Source: Actinoallomurus oryzae
GTDB taxonomy: Bacteria > Actinomycetota > Actinomycetes > Streptosporangiales > Streptosporangiaceae
Direction: 5' to 3'
Length of the DNA stretch: 64,000 nt
Assembly: GCF_039541955.1 (NCBI RefSeq)
Contig: NZ_BAABHF010000019.1
Coordinates: forward strand, 434,001-498,000
A program made the translations under genes and the position numbers. Numbering within the stretch: position 1 is the first letter of the stretch; the number at the start of each line of letters is the position of its first letter. A model generated the notes under the pieces. The model was not told the origin of the DNA, searched no databases, and saw nothing but the letters and a program-made list of their open reading frames with translations. This document shows, piece after piece, positions 35,647 to 45,099 of this stretch.

Positions 35647-37119
35647 GTGAACCCCCGTGACCGGTACGGCAGGCACCTGACCCATCCCGGGCTTCCCCTG
35701 GTCCTGGTCGCGGCGTTGTACGCGGCCGCACAGGTCGTGGCCGTCACCACGCGCATCGGGCTCGGCTGGGACGAGACCGTGTACGTGAGCCAGGTCAGCC
35801 CGCACGTGCCGACCGCGTTCTTCAGCGCTCCACGGGCGCGCGGCGTCACTCTGCTGGTCGCCCCGATCGTTGGGCTGACCTCCTCGCTGACCGGGCTGCG
35901 CCTCTACATGACCGCGCTGTCCTCGGCCGGGCTCGTCCTCGCGTACTGGCCCTGGACCCGTCTGCTGCGGCCGGTCACCGTGGCACTGGCCGCTCTGCTG
36001 CTCATCGTCCCGTGGGTGACGCAGTTCTACGGCAACGAGGTGATGCCCAACGTCTACGTCGCGTACGGGGCGGTGGCGGCCGTCGGCTGGTTCGCGCACA
36101 CCATTCGGGGGACGAACCGGCTCGCGCCGGTCTGGCTCGTGCTGAGCCTGGCGTTCGTCGCGCTCATGCGGCCGGGCGACGCGGCGTGGCTCGTGCTGCC
36201 GCTGCTCGGCGCGATCGCGTTCGCGCCGCGGCGGCGCCGCATCGCGCTGGCGGCGGTGGTCGCCGGATCGGTGGCCGGCTCCGCGCAGTGGATCGTCGAG
36301 GCGTACGCACGGTTCGGCGGGCCACTCCAGCGGCTGGAGGCGTCGAGCCGCACCGAGGGCGGCCTCGGCTGGCATCCCGAGGGCGTCCGGATGGAGCTGC
36401 ACGCGCTCAACCACCGGCTGCTGTGCCGCCCCTGTACCGGCGCGACCTGGCACGTGGCGCCGTTCGCCGCGTGGTGGCCGCTCATGCCGGCGCTCGCGGC
36501 CGCCGGGCTCGTGCTGGCGGCACGTGGAGGGCGCGGGCGCCTCGTCGCGCTGCCCGCCGTCTGCGGCGCCGTGATCGGCGCGTCGTACCTGCTCCTCGTC
36601 GGGTACGCCGCACCGCGCTTCCTCATCCCGGCGTACGCGCTGCTGGCCATCCCCACGGCGGAGCTCGTACGCGGCGCGGCGACGCTGGGCCAGGGCCGCT
36701 GGCGGCTCGCGACGGCCGGCGTGGTCGCCGCGGGCCTGGCCGTGCACGCGGGCGCCCAGCAGATCGTCCTCGGCCACATGGTCCGCGCCCAGCACAAGGC
36801 GCGCCAGGACTACGGCGTCATCGCCGGCGAACTGCGCGGGCTCGGCGTACGGGCCCCGTGCACACTGGCGGGCGAGCAGGCCCCCGTGCTCGCGTTCTAC
36901 GCCGGCTGCCGATCGATGCAGATCGCCGGGAACGACGCGTCCACCAGCGCGTCCGGTCTGCTGGCCCAGGCGAGCGTCACCCACCTTGCCGTCGTCGAGC
37001 ACACCAACCCGCGCCCGCGCTACACACGCGGGTGGCGCCACTACACCTTCACCACACCGACCGGCCGCGAGTGGCGCGTCTATGTGCCGCGACGCCCACC
37101 GGCCGCCCCACGCAGTTAG
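35647..37119 (+). CDS. Polytopic GT-C-type (PMT/ArnT-like) membrane glycosyltransferase
   Basis: 490 residues with about ten membrane segments. After the first segment comes GWDETVYVSQ, the acidic first loop typical of lipid-sugar-using GT-C transferases; a soluble tail from about 380 follows. Such enzymes transfer a sugar from polyprenyl phosphate to an envelope acceptor on the outer face. The GTG start is favoured because the homologous region begins there and a -10 lies just upstream. The acceptor is unknown. Confidence 0.7.
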   Translation: MNPRDRYGRHLTHPGLPLVLVAALYAAAQVVAVTTRIGLGWDETVYVSQVSPHVPTAFFSAPRARGVTLLVAPIVGLTSSLTGLRLYMTALSSAGLVLAYWPWTRLLRPVTVALAALLLIVPWVTQFYGNEVMPNVYVAYGAVAAVGWFAHTIRGTNRLAPVWLVLSLAFVALMRPGDAAWLVLPLLGAIAFAPRRRRIALAAVVAGSVAGSAQWIVEAYARFGGPLQRLEASSRTEGGLGWHPEGVRMELHALNHRLLCRPCTGATWHVAPFAAWWPLMPALAAAGLVLAARGGRGRLVALPAVCGAVIGASYLLLVGYAAPRFLIPAYALLAIPTAELVRGAATLGQGRWRLATAGVVAAGLAVHAGAQQIVLGHMVRAQHKARQDYGVIAGELRGLGVRAPCTLAGEQAPVLAFYAGCRSMQIAGNDASTSASGLLAQASVTHLAVVEHTNPRPRYTRGWRHYTFTTPTGREWRVYVPRRPPAAPRS

Positions 37120-37142
37120 GGCCGCCTCGAAGTCCCCGGCCA

Positions 37143-37311
37143 CAGCGAGCGGCGTCCACGCGGAGGAGGGGTCAGCCTGGTTTTCCGGGGCCCTGCGGGG
37201 GCGTGCCGGGCGACAGAGCCGTTCGGCACGGCTTCGTGGGGCGGGAACGACAACGCAGTGAGGCGGCGCCTGGACACCGGGCAGTAGGACAGCAGGGCTT
37301 TGACACAGCTC
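37143..37311. repeat. Diverged interspersed repeat, copy A
   Basis: Shares ordered blocks with copy B at 38170-38310 in the same orientation: GAGCGGCGTCCA, GCGGAGGAGGGG, then a 27-bp block starting AGGCGGCGCCTG (24 of 27 matching) and ending GCAGTAG, and CAGCTCC. No gene is supported within it. Confidence 0.6.
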
Positions 37312-37445
37312 CAGGACCCACCTCGCAGTCCCGTCCGTAACGCGCGGCGTCCCGGCTGAGCGTTACGCCGGAAAGGAAACCTTGCCCCGGCCGACGACGC
37401 GGGCGCCGTACAGCGGCCGTGGCGCTTTGAAGACGGGCTCCGGCG

Positions 37446-37799
37446 TCAGCCGGCGAGGAGGCGGCGCAGCATCTCCTCGTCGTCCGGCCCCAGGCCGATG
37501 ACGAACCGCCGCAGCACCGCGGCGCGATCGGATTCGCGGCGCAGAACCTCGTGCATGACCTGGGCCGCGTGCTCGGTGGCGTCCTTGGCGGGCAGGTAGG
37601 CGCCGCGTCGGCCCTCGGCATCGCGGATGACGAGTCCCTTGTCCCAGAGGCGTTTCAGGATGGTGTGCACCGTGTTGTAGGCCAGCTCGCCACTGATCCG
37701 CGCCTGGACCTCGGACGGCGTCAGCGGCCGATCGGTCGCCCGCAGAGCGCGGAGGACCTCCGCCTCGAGCTGCCCGGTGCCTCGACGTCCTCCGGTCAT
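37446..37799 (-). CDS. BlaI/MecI-family transcriptional repressor
   Basis: 117 residues. The penicillinase-repressor winged helix is clear: LEAEVLRALRATDRPLTPSEV, AYNTVHTILKRLWDKGLV and GAYLPA. In related systems a BlaR/M56 peptidase inactivates the repressor, but no M56 gene adjoins it here, so it is an orphan or uses a distant partner. TACTA/TAGTA dyads of the BlaI type occur at 37957 and 46269. There is no evident Shine-Dalgarno. Confidence 0.88.
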   Translation of the reverse strand: MTGGRRGTGQLEAEVLRALRATDRPLTPSEVQARISGELAYNTVHTILKRLWDKGLVIRDAEGRRGAYLPAKDATEHAAQVMHEVLRRESDRAAVLRRFVIGLGPDDEEMLRRLLAG

Positions 37800-37956
37800 A
37801 TGGTCACTTTACCGGTGGTACATCCGGATATGAGGGCCCGATTTCACCCCACTCTTCCGCTTTCTCGCTCCTACGCGATGCGCGACGGCCCGTCGACCCG
37901 ACCACACGGCCGCGCCAAGGCCCGGGGCCCTTTTGTCCCCCGCCTGACGAGCTCAC

Positions 37957-37981
37957 CTGTACTATCTGGGTAGTAGTACAG
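37957..37981. promoter_or_regulatory. Long inverted repeat, possible BlaI-family operator
   Basis: Perfect 8-bp arms CTGTACTA / TAGTACAG around nine bases; an inner TACTA-6-TAGTA dyad resembles BlaI boxes. It lies about 160 bp upstream of the BlaI-family gene. Confidence 0.45.
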
Positions 37982-38169
37982 TCGCGATACACGGGAGCGG
38001 TGGACGGACACGTGCGAATGCCGCGGTACGGGCCGACAGTCGCCTTGAGAGCGACCACATGGACGACGACCCGCCGAGGAGCCCGCAGTCCCATCGGCAC
38101 CGGTCCGAAGACCACCGAGCAGCGCGGCACCGCCCGTCGCCTGGAGCCCACCCGGACAGGGGCGCCCGT

Positions 38170-38310
38170 AACGAGCGGCGTTCAGGTGGTGCCCGGCAAG
38201 GCGGAGGAGGGAGTCGGCCCGGGTTCGGCCGTCGACCGACGACAAGGCGGCCAGGCGCCGCCTGAACACCGAGCAGTAGCGCAGTCCTCGCGGACTCGTA
38301 CTCAGCTCCG
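38170..38310. repeat. Diverged interspersed repeat, copy B
   Basis: Second copy of the element at 37143-37311, in the same orientation about 1 kb away. The rest of 37800-38457 shows no supported gene. Confidence 0.6.
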
Positions 38311-38457
38311 CGGACAGCGCACGAGCGCGGCCCGCCCACCGGTCCACTGACCACCGGAGGGCGCTGAGGTTTCATCGGCCCGGACACGCCGGTCTGGGCG
38401 CCCGTTCTTCATCTCGTGTTTCACCGGTGTCGATCCGCTAAGGGGACATTAGAGTCC

Positions 38458-39558
38458 ATGAGTCGAAGCGCCTTCGTACGGCAGCCGCCGACTGATCTCG
38501 TGAGGGTTCAGGCCGACGGATCCGTCGGCGCACGGGGTCCGGTCCGCGCCTGGCTCGTCGCGGTGCTTCTGCTGGCCGGGCTGGCCCTCGGGCTCACCGG
38601 GGCGGGGCTCGCCGACGTCGATGTCGCGGGCGGGCTGTGGGACGGTGCGGACTGGGTCTCCGAGGGCGCCGCGCGGATCCGCTGGGGCCTCGTGCCACTG
38701 ATCGCGGCTCTCACCGCGCTGCACTACCTGACCTCGGCACTCGGCGTACGGGCGACCGCCTCCGGTGCCTCGGAGTCCGCACGGCCGGACCGGCTCGGCG
38801 TCTGGGAGATCACCGGCGCTCAGTTCGCCGGAGCGGCGGCGAACCGGCTCGCGCCCGCCGGTCTCGGCACCGCGGCCGTCACCTGCCGCTACCTCACCCG
38901 GCGCGGCCTGCCGGCCTGCGCGGCGACGACGACGGTGGCCGTCGTCGGGCTGGTCCGCGGGCTGACCAAGCTCTCGCTGGTCACGCTGGCGATCGCGTTG
39001 TGGAGCGGCCTCGGTCAGGCCCTGCGCCCCGTCGGCCATGTCAGCCGGCTCGCCGCACGCCACTCCGGCATGGTGGTGCCCGCGGCGATCGTCGTGGGGC
39101 TCGCCGTGTGCGCGCTGCTCGTCACCGCGCTGGTCTGGCGGCGCCGGCAGTCGCGGTTCAGCATCGGAGCGGCGCTCGCCGGCGTCGCGCACTCCGTACG
39201 CCACCTGCTGCGGCGGCCCCGCTGCCTGCTGACGCTGGTCGCGGCCGCGACAGCGGCCGACCTGGCGCTCGCCCTCGCCTTCGCGATGAGCGTCATGGCC
39301 GTGCCCGGCGTCCCGACGGGTTCGGTCGGCTCGCTGATCGCGCTGTACCTCCTGGGCGCGACGGCCGGCGCCGCCGTCCCCACGCCGGCCGGTGTCGGAT
39401 CGACCGAGGCGGCCCTCATCGCCGCGCTGGCCACCGTGCACATCCCCGCCGCCCAGGCCGCCACCGGCGTGCTGCTGTTCCGGGTCATGACCTTCTGGGC
39501 CCCGGTCCCGGCCGGCGTGCTGAGCACCCGCTGGCTCCGCCGCCGCGGCGGCCTCTGA
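38458..39558 (+). CDS. Flippase-like / LPG-synthase transmembrane (UPF0104) protein
   Basis: 366 residues with eight or nine membrane segments. AANRLAPAGLG and the late PTPAGVGSTEAALIA are characteristic blocks of the lysylphosphatidylglycerol synthase transmembrane/UPF0104 superfamily. There is no C-terminal aminoacyl-transferase domain, so it belongs with the stand-alone flippase-like members. A role in moving lipid-linked precursors fits the nearby envelope genes. The start is at ATG 38458; AAGGGG is somewhat distant. Confidence 0.8.
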   Translation: MSRSAFVRQPPTDLVRVQADGSVGARGPVRAWLVAVLLLAGLALGLTGAGLADVDVAGGLWDGADWVSEGAARIRWGLVPLIAALTALHYLTSALGVRATASGASESARPDRLGVWEITGAQFAGAAANRLAPAGLGTAAVTCRYLTRRGLPACAATTTVAVVGLVRGLTKLSLVTLAIALWSGLGQALRPVGHVSRLAARHSGMVVPAAIVVGLAVCALLVTALVWRRRQSRFSIGAALAGVAHSVRHLLRRPRCLLTLVAAATAADLALALAFAMSVMAVPGVPTGSVGSLIALYLLGATAGAAVPTPAGVGSTEAALIAALATVHIPAAQAATGVLLFRVMTFWAPVPAGVLSTRWLRRRGGL

Positions 39559-39639
39559 CCGACAACCGGCACCGGGACCGCGCCACGACCGCACGAACGC
39601 CGGCGGCCGGCTCACCTCCGCAGGGCATCGCCCGGGCGC

Positions 39640-41670
39640 TCAGTCTCTCTTCGCGACGAGCGTCAGCACGTCGTACTTGGCCACGGACGAGCCGTCCTGC
39701 TTGGTCACGTCGGCGTCCCAGCGCACCTCGCCGTACTCCGCGCCGTGCCGCGGCTCGATCCGCTTCGCGGTGAGCGTCACGGTCAGCTCGTCGCCGGGGT
39801 AGACGGGAGTGAGGAAGCGGAGGTTCTCCAGGCCGTAGTTGGCCAGCACCGGACCGGGGTCCGGATGCACGAACAGGCCGGCGGCCAGCGACACGATCAG
39901 GTACCCGTGGGCCACGCGGCCCTCGAAGAACGGGTTGGCCCGCGCGGCCTCCTCGTCCATGTGCGCGTAGAACGTGTCGCCGGTGAACTCCGCGAAGTGC
40001 TCGATGTCGGCCAGCGTCACGGTGCGCGGCCCGGCCACCACCGTGTCACCGACCCGCAGCTCGCCGAGGTGCTTGCGGAACGGGTGGACGTCGGTGACCG
40101 TACGCTCGGCGCCGGGCGTCCACCGGCCCGTGACCGCGGTGAGCATCCGCGGGCTCGCCTGCACGGCGGTGCGCTGCATGTGGTGCAGCACGCCGCGGAT
40201 GCCGCCCATCTCCTCGCCGCCGCCCGCCCGGCCGGGCCCGCCGTGGACGAGGGCCGGCAGCGGCGAACCGTGCCCGGTGGACTCGCGTGCGGTCTCCGCG
40301 TCGACGACGAGCAGCCGGCCGTGCCACGGCGCGACACCCATCACCATCGCGCGGGCGAACTCCGGGTCGCCGGTCACCACCGAACCGGCGAGGCTGCCCC
40401 GGCCGCGTGCCGCCAGCGCGACGGCCTCGTCGGGGGCGCCGTACGGGAGCAGGGTGCTGACCGGCCCGAACGCCTCCACCTCGTGGGGCTCGTCCCGGCC
40501 GGTGTCGTCGGCGCGCAGCAGGATCGGCGACAGGAACGCGCCACGCTCGGGGTCGGCGTCCACGACCCGCACATGCTCGGGGTCGCCGAAGACCGTACGC
40601 GCGCCGGCCGACAGTGCCTTGAGCGACCGGCGCACCTCCTCGCGCTGCCCCAGGCCCGCCAGCGCACCCATGCGTACGGAAGGGTCGGCCGGGTTGCCGA
40701 CCGTCACCTCCGCGAGGCGTTCGGCGACGGCCCGCTCGACGTCGTCGATGACCCCGGCGGGTACGAGGGCGCGCCGGATGGCGGTGCACTTCTGCCCCGC
40801 CTTGACCGTCATCTCGGTGACGAGCTGCTCGACGAAGACGTCGAACTCCGGATCGCCGGGGCGTACGTCCGGGCCCAGGATGGAGCAGTTGAGCGAGTCG
40901 GCCTCGGCGTTGAAGCGCACCGACCGGTTGACCACGGCCGGGTGGGAACGCAGCAGCGCGGCGGTCGCGGCCGACCCGGTGAAGCCCACGAGGTCCTGCT
41001 CGGTCAGGTGGTCCAGCAGGTCGCGCGCGTCGCCGCAGACGAGCTGCACCGAGCCCTCCGGAAGCAGTCCCGACTCGACGATCAGCTCGACGAGCCGCGC
41101 GGTGAGATAGGCGGTCTGCGCGGCCGGCTTGATCAGGCTCGGCACGCCGGCCAGGAACGCCGGCGCGAGCTTCTCCAGCGGCCCCCAGACCGGGAAGTTG
41201 AAGGCGTTGATCTGCACCGCGACGCCCCGCAGCGGCGTACAGACGTGCTGGCCGACGAACCCGCCGGACTTGCTCAGCGGCTCCAGGCCACCCTCGACGT
41301 AGACGGTGTCGTCGGGCAGTTCGCGGCGCCCCTTGCTGGAGTAGGAGAACAGGACGCCGATGCCGCCGTCGACGTCGAACCTGGCGTCGTTCAGCGTCGC
41401 GCCGCTGCGCAGCGACAGGTCGTACAGCTCCTCGCGGTGACCCCGCAGCTCCGAGGCCAGCGCCTTGAGGAGCGCGGCCCGCTGATGGAAGGTCATCTCG
41501 CGCAGGACCGGGCCGCCGACCCCGCGTCCGTACTCGAGCGCGGCGCGGAAGTCCACGCCGGAGGAGGAGATCCGCGCGATCTCCGTGCCCGTCACCGCGT
41601 CGTACAGCGGGGCGCCCTCGTCCGGCGGGACGTGCCAGGCGCCGGAGACATAACTGGCCAGTGGTGCCAT
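39640..41670 (-). CDS. paaZ: PaaZ bifunctional ring-opening enzyme
   Basis: 676 residues. The N-terminal ~510 residues are an aldehyde dehydrogenase with general-base Glu in FNAEADSLN and catalytic Cys in GQKCTAIRR. The C-terminal ~150 residues are a MaoC-like hotdog hydratase (FTGDTFYAHMD, VAHGYLIVS). PaaZ opens oxepin-CoA and oxidises the resulting semialdehyde in phenylacetate breakdown. GAGGAGG precedes the ATG at 41670. No paaA-E genes are in the window, so paaZ stands apart from the pathway, or serves another CoA-ester pathway. Confidence 0.92.
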   Translation of the reverse strand: MAPLASYVSGAWHVPPDEGAPLYDAVTGTEIARISSSGVDFRAALEYGRGVGGPVLREMTFHQRAALLKALASELRGHREELYDLSLRSGATLNDARFDVDGGIGVLFSYSSKGRRELPDDTVYVEGGLEPLSKSGGFVGQHVCTPLRGVAVQINAFNFPVWGPLEKLAPAFLAGVPSLIKPAAQTAYLTARLVELIVESGLLPEGSVQLVCGDARDLLDHLTEQDLVGFTGSAATAALLRSHPAVVNRSVRFNAEADSLNCSILGPDVRPGDPEFDVFVEQLVTEMTVKAGQKCTAIRRALVPAGVIDDVERAVAERLAEVTVGNPADPSVRMGALAGLGQREEVRRSLKALSAGARTVFGDPEHVRVVDADPERGAFLSPILLRADDTGRDEPHEVEAFGPVSTLLPYGAPDEAVALAARGRGSLAGSVVTGDPEFARAMVMGVAPWHGRLLVVDAETARESTGHGSPLPALVHGGPGRAGGGEEMGGIRGVLHHMQRTAVQASPRMLTAVTGRWTPGAERTVTDVHPFRKHLGELRVGDTVVAGPRTVTLADIEHFAEFTGDTFYAHMDEEAARANPFFEGRVAHGYLIVSLAAGLFVHPDPGPVLANYGLENLRFLTPVYPGDELTVTLTAKRIEPRHGAEYGEVRWDADVTKQDGSSVAKYDVLTLVAKRD

Positions 41671-41758
41671 CGGACCCGACCTCCTCGTCGGTGGACCGTA
41701 CCGGCGAATGGTAACCCGGCCCGACCGGCGCGCCCCAGGGGCCTGGTTGACTGCGGGG

Positions 41759-42430
41759 ATGACCGACCACAACGTCCTGCGCGTCTTCTGTGATCCCGAC
41801 GGCCGACACGGCAACGAGCTGGCGGTCGTCCGCGACGGCGCCTCGGTTCCGGGCGAGTCCGGCCGGCAGGAGCTGGCCCGGGAGCTGGGCTTCAGCGAGA
41901 CCGTGTTCGTCGACGATCCGGAGCGCGGACTGATCGACATCTACACGCCGACGCTGCGGCTGCCCTTCGCCGGCCATCCGTGTGTCGGCGCGGCCTGGCT
42001 GCTCGGCGTCCCGCGGCTGGTCACGCCCGCGGGCGTGGTGACCGTACACCGCGCGGACGGACTCGTGTGGATCGCCGCGCGTGCCGCGTGGGCGCCGCCC
42101 CGGACCCTGCGGGAGTACGGTTCGGCCGCCGAGGTGGAGGCGCTGCCCGTACCCCCGCCGGGCGAGTGGGTGTACGCGTGGGCGTGGCAGGACGAGGCGG
42201 AGGGCCGCATCCGTGCCCGCGCCTTTCCCGGACGGGGCGACGGCATCGACGAGGACGAGGCCACCGGCGCGGCGGCGCTCCTGCTGACCGCCCACCTCGG
42301 CCGCGCCCTGACCATCACCCAGGGCCGCGGCTCCCAGATCCTGACGGCCCCCGGCCCACCCGGGAGGCCGGCGGGTCGGACGGGGGCACACGACACGATC
42401 GAGGTCGGCGGCCGGGTCCGCCACGCCTAG
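41759..42430 (+). CDS. PhzF-like isomerase family protein
   Basis: 223 residues. LRVFCDPDGRHGNELAVV and TPTLRLPFAGHPCVGAAWLL match the PhzF/diaminopimelate-epimerase-like fold, and DEDEATGAAALLL the second lobe. The family is often annotated after phenazine biosynthesis, but most members have unknown isomerase-type functions. The protein is somewhat shorter than the usual ~260-300 residues. It is divergent from paaZ. The start at 41759 is chosen by alignment of the N-terminal strand. Confidence 0.78.
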   Translation: MTDHNVLRVFCDPDGRHGNELAVVRDGASVPGESGRQELARELGFSETVFVDDPERGLIDIYTPTLRLPFAGHPCVGAAWLLGVPRLVTPAGVVTVHRADGLVWIAARAAWAPPRTLREYGSAAEVEALPVPPPGEWVYAWAWQDEAEGRIRARAFPGRGDGIDEDEATGAAALLLTAHLGRALTITQGRGSQILTAPGPPGRPAGRTGAHDTIEVGGRVRHA

Positions 42431-42565
42431 AGCGTGGGCTCTCGGGTCCGCAGTGACGGCGGCCCGAGGTCCTGCCGGGCGAGGGCGCCGGCGTCGGCTC
42501 GGGACGCCGGCGGCCTCACGGGAGATCGCCGACTCGGTGACCGGCTCTCCGGCGCCCTGCCCGGG

Positions 42566-44404
42566 TCATGCGGGTTCGGCCCGCAGATCGTCGGCCACCG
42601 AACGGCGGCCGCCGAGACGGGCCGGAACGGCGGTGAGCACCGCCACCGTGATCATCGTCGCCGCCACCAGGACGAGCACCTGCCACAGCGAGGGGGACGT
42701 GGCCCTGGAACCGTCACCGCCGGTGATGGCGTTGATGGCCCCGAACAACGCGAGGCCGCCCGGGAAGACGCCCAGGACGGCGCCGACGAGCGCGGGCAGC
42801 ACCTGCGCGGCCGCCAGCGCCGTCGTCACCTCACCGGGGGTCGCGCCCAGCGCACGCGTCAGCGCCGACGAATGCCGGTTGTCGAGCACCGTCGCCCAGG
42901 TGATGACGATGGCGTTGATCGCCGCGAGGCAGAGCAGAATGATCGACCAGACGAGCAGCACGTGACGCAACGTGCCGACCTGGGCTTCGTCGTATCCGCC
43001 CTTCCCCGGCTGGGTCGCGAGGAAGGCGTTGAGGATCAGCAGGACGTAGATGCCGCTGACGGTGATCGCGATGCTGACGACGGCCAGCGCGGCGCGCCGC
43101 GGCCGGCGGCCGGTGACCCGCAGGGCGAGCAGCAGCGGCACGGGCAGCCGTGCCGACAGCGCGATCAGCCATCCCAGGCGGCGGGGCTGGCGCGGCGCGT
43201 CGGCCAGCGCCTTGACGGTGCTGGTGCGCGCCGCCCGTACGGCGGGGACGGCGGTCGCGACGACCGCGACGACGAGTGCCACGCCGAGCACCACACCGGC
43301 CGTGGACGCGGTCAGCGACGGCGTGCCCGCGCTGCCGACGAGGCCGGCACTCGACCCGGCGAGCAGCGGCGCGGTCAGCGAGCCGATCGTCAATCCGGCC
43401 GCGGCCGCGACGATGGCCACGAGGACGTATTCGGCGAGCAGCACCGCGGCGACCAGGCTCGGGGTGCCGCCGACGGCCTTCAGCAGCCCGACACGTCTGG
43501 TCTGATCGGCCATCCGTCCGCCGACCAGCACTGAGAGGCTCGCCGCGGCGAGCAGCGCGAGCAGCCAGGCGCCGAGCAGCAGCAGAATCTGCGAGTCTCG
43601 GGCCAGTTCGGTGGCGTCGCCCCGGATGTCCCGCCAGCTCCACATGGGCAGGGGACGACCGCGGTCACCCTGGTTGCCGTCGACGAACGCCTGGGCCTGG
43701 GCCGGATCGGCGAGTTTCAGGTTCGCCACATAGGCCAGAGAGGCCGGGTCGGATGCGAGGCTCCGGACGTCGGCCTTGGTGAGCCAGACCAGCCCGGGGT
43801 TGTGCAGCAGTCCCGCCGGCACATCGCCGTCGTCGGGGACCGCTCCGTTCACGCAACCGGAGGCGACGATGCAGGACGACCCCGGATAGGGCGGCATGGC
43901 GGCGGTGACCGCGACGCCGACGACCTTGAACGACCTGCCTCCCAAACCGACCGTGTCGCCGACGTGCACGTCGACCGCGTCGGCGAACGCGGCCTCGACC
44001 ACGACGCCGCCGTCGCCGACCCAGCCGCCCTGGATCACCTTGGGCTGGTCGACCGACGCGGACGCGGCGTCGCGGCCCACGGCCTGCACGTCCGACGTCT
44101 TGCCGGAGGTCCGCAGTTTCGCCGCGGTGACCGGGTACGGCCCGCTGTGGTCGGTGACATCGGGCTTGCTCGCCAATTTCTCGAGGCGGTCGAGCCCGGC
44201 GGACTGAACGCCGGCGACCACGTCGGGACCGTTGGTCGCTTCGCGGGTGCTCTGGTACGGGTCGCTGGCCGCGTCGCGCAGGACGAGTGCGAGCGTCAGC
44301 GTCGTGGTGGCCGCCATGATGGCGAGCAGCAACAGCACGGCCTCGGTGCGGCGCCGCCGTAGGTCGCGTACGGCGAGGCGGCTCACGAGCAGAATGCGGC
44401 CCAT
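42566..44404 (-). CDS. FtsX-family ABC permease
   Basis: 612 residues. An N-terminal segment is followed by a ~200-residue extracytoplasmic domain, then two FtsX-type bundles (GRMADQTRRVGLLKAVGGTP; NRHSSALTRALGATPGEV). This is the MacB/LolE-like permease type that moves lipids, peptides or signals without a substrate channel. The paired ATPase gene lies six nt upstream and is damaged (see 44410). The permease itself shows no stop or frameshift. Confidence 0.88.
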   Translation of the reverse strand: MGRILLVSRLAVRDLRRRRTEAVLLLLAIMAATTTLTLALVLRDAASDPYQSTREATNGPDVVAGVQSAGLDRLEKLASKPDVTDHSGPYPVTAAKLRTSGKTSDVQAVGRDAASASVDQPKVIQGGWVGDGGVVVEAAFADAVDVHVGDTVGLGGRSFKVVGVAVTAAMPPYPGSSCIVASGCVNGAVPDDGDVPAGLLHNPGLVWLTKADVRSLASDPASLAYVANLKLADPAQAQAFVDGNQGDRGRPLPMWSWRDIRGDATELARDSQILLLLGAWLLALLAAASLSVLVGGRMADQTRRVGLLKAVGGTPSLVAAVLLAEYVLVAIVAAAAGLTIGSLTAPLLAGSSAGLVGSAGTPSLTASTAGVVLGVALVVAVVATAVPAVRAARTSTVKALADAPRQPRRLGWLIALSARLPVPLLLALRVTGRRPRRAALAVVSIAITVSGIYVLLILNAFLATQPGKGGYDEAQVGTLRHVLLVWSIILLCLAAINAIVITWATVLDNRHSSALTRALGATPGEVTTALAAAQVLPALVGAVLGVFPGGLALFGAINAITGGDGSRATSPSLWQVLVLVAATMITVAVLTAVPARLGGRRSVADDLRAEPA

Positions 44405-44409
44405 CGCGT

Positions 44410-44982
44410 TCAGTCCTCCAGCCCGGCGAAAGTGCCGAGTCGCCCGGTGGTGCCGCCGGTCAGCCTCGTCTCGTCCACGAACGCGCCGTCGCGCATCGAG
44501 ATCAGCCGGTCCGCGGTGGCCGCGATCCGGCTGTCGTGGGTGACGATGGCAAGCGTCTGCCCGGACTCGTGCAGCGTCTCGAAGAGCTGGAGGACGTCCA
44601 GGGTGGCGGCGCTGTCCAGACTGCCGGCCGGCAGCGCCGACAGCTCGACGTTCTTCACGGCGGTGAGCTCCTCCATCAGATGGAAGGACTGGAAGATGTA
44701 GCTGACGTCGGTCCGTCGCATGCGGGCCAGAGCCTTCTCACCGATGTCGTCGATGCACCGGCCGTTGAGCTTCACCTCGCCGCTCGTGGGCCGGTCGAGC
44801 CCGCCGAGCAGGTGGAGCAGCGTGGACTTCCCGCAGCCGCTGGGCTCCATGATCGCCACCGTCTCTCCCGCGGCGATGTCGAGATCGACATCGTCGACGG
44901 CGCGCACCATGCCGTCCCCCTTGCCGTACTCCTTCCGCAACCCGCGGGCGCGAAGCACCGGTGTACCGGTGGCACTGCTCAC
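44410..44982 (-). pseudogene. MacB/LolD-type ABC ATPase with internal deletion
   Basis: 190 residues against about 245 expected. AAGGAG six nt before the GTG at 44982 gives a good start. The Walker A reads MEPSGCGKST, with Glu for the first Gly. After KNVELSALPAG the sequence jumps straight to SLDSAATLDVL, so about 55 residues holding the LSGGQ signature and the Walker B LLADEP are absent in frame. The H-loop THDSR remains. It cannot be a normal ATPase; it is either a recent pseudogene or a retained non-catalytic partner of the FtsX permease. Confidence 0.85.
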
Positions 44983-45069
44983 GATCCACTCCTTCGGTGG
45001 GTCCGGTTCTTCTCGCATGCCCCCGAGCCGGCGCAGGTCCGCCTGAAGCCGCGGCACGATCTCCCTTAT

Positions 45070-45099
45070 CTAACCGTTAGCCTTATAGATAACGGTTAG
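45070..45099. promoter_or_regulatory. Operator-like inverted repeat before the ABC genes
   Basis: CTAACCGTTA and TAACGGTTAG form perfect 10-bp arms around ten AT-rich bases, about 90 nt upstream of the ATPase start. Such paired AACCGTTA-type boxes are common for TetR-like repressors; none is adjacent. Confidence 0.5.

Noticed and set aside
38000..38350. 116-codon open frame in the gap after the BlaI gene
   Set aside because: Arg/Thr/Pro-rich shadow composition, no ribosome-binding site, and it overlaps the interspersed repeat.
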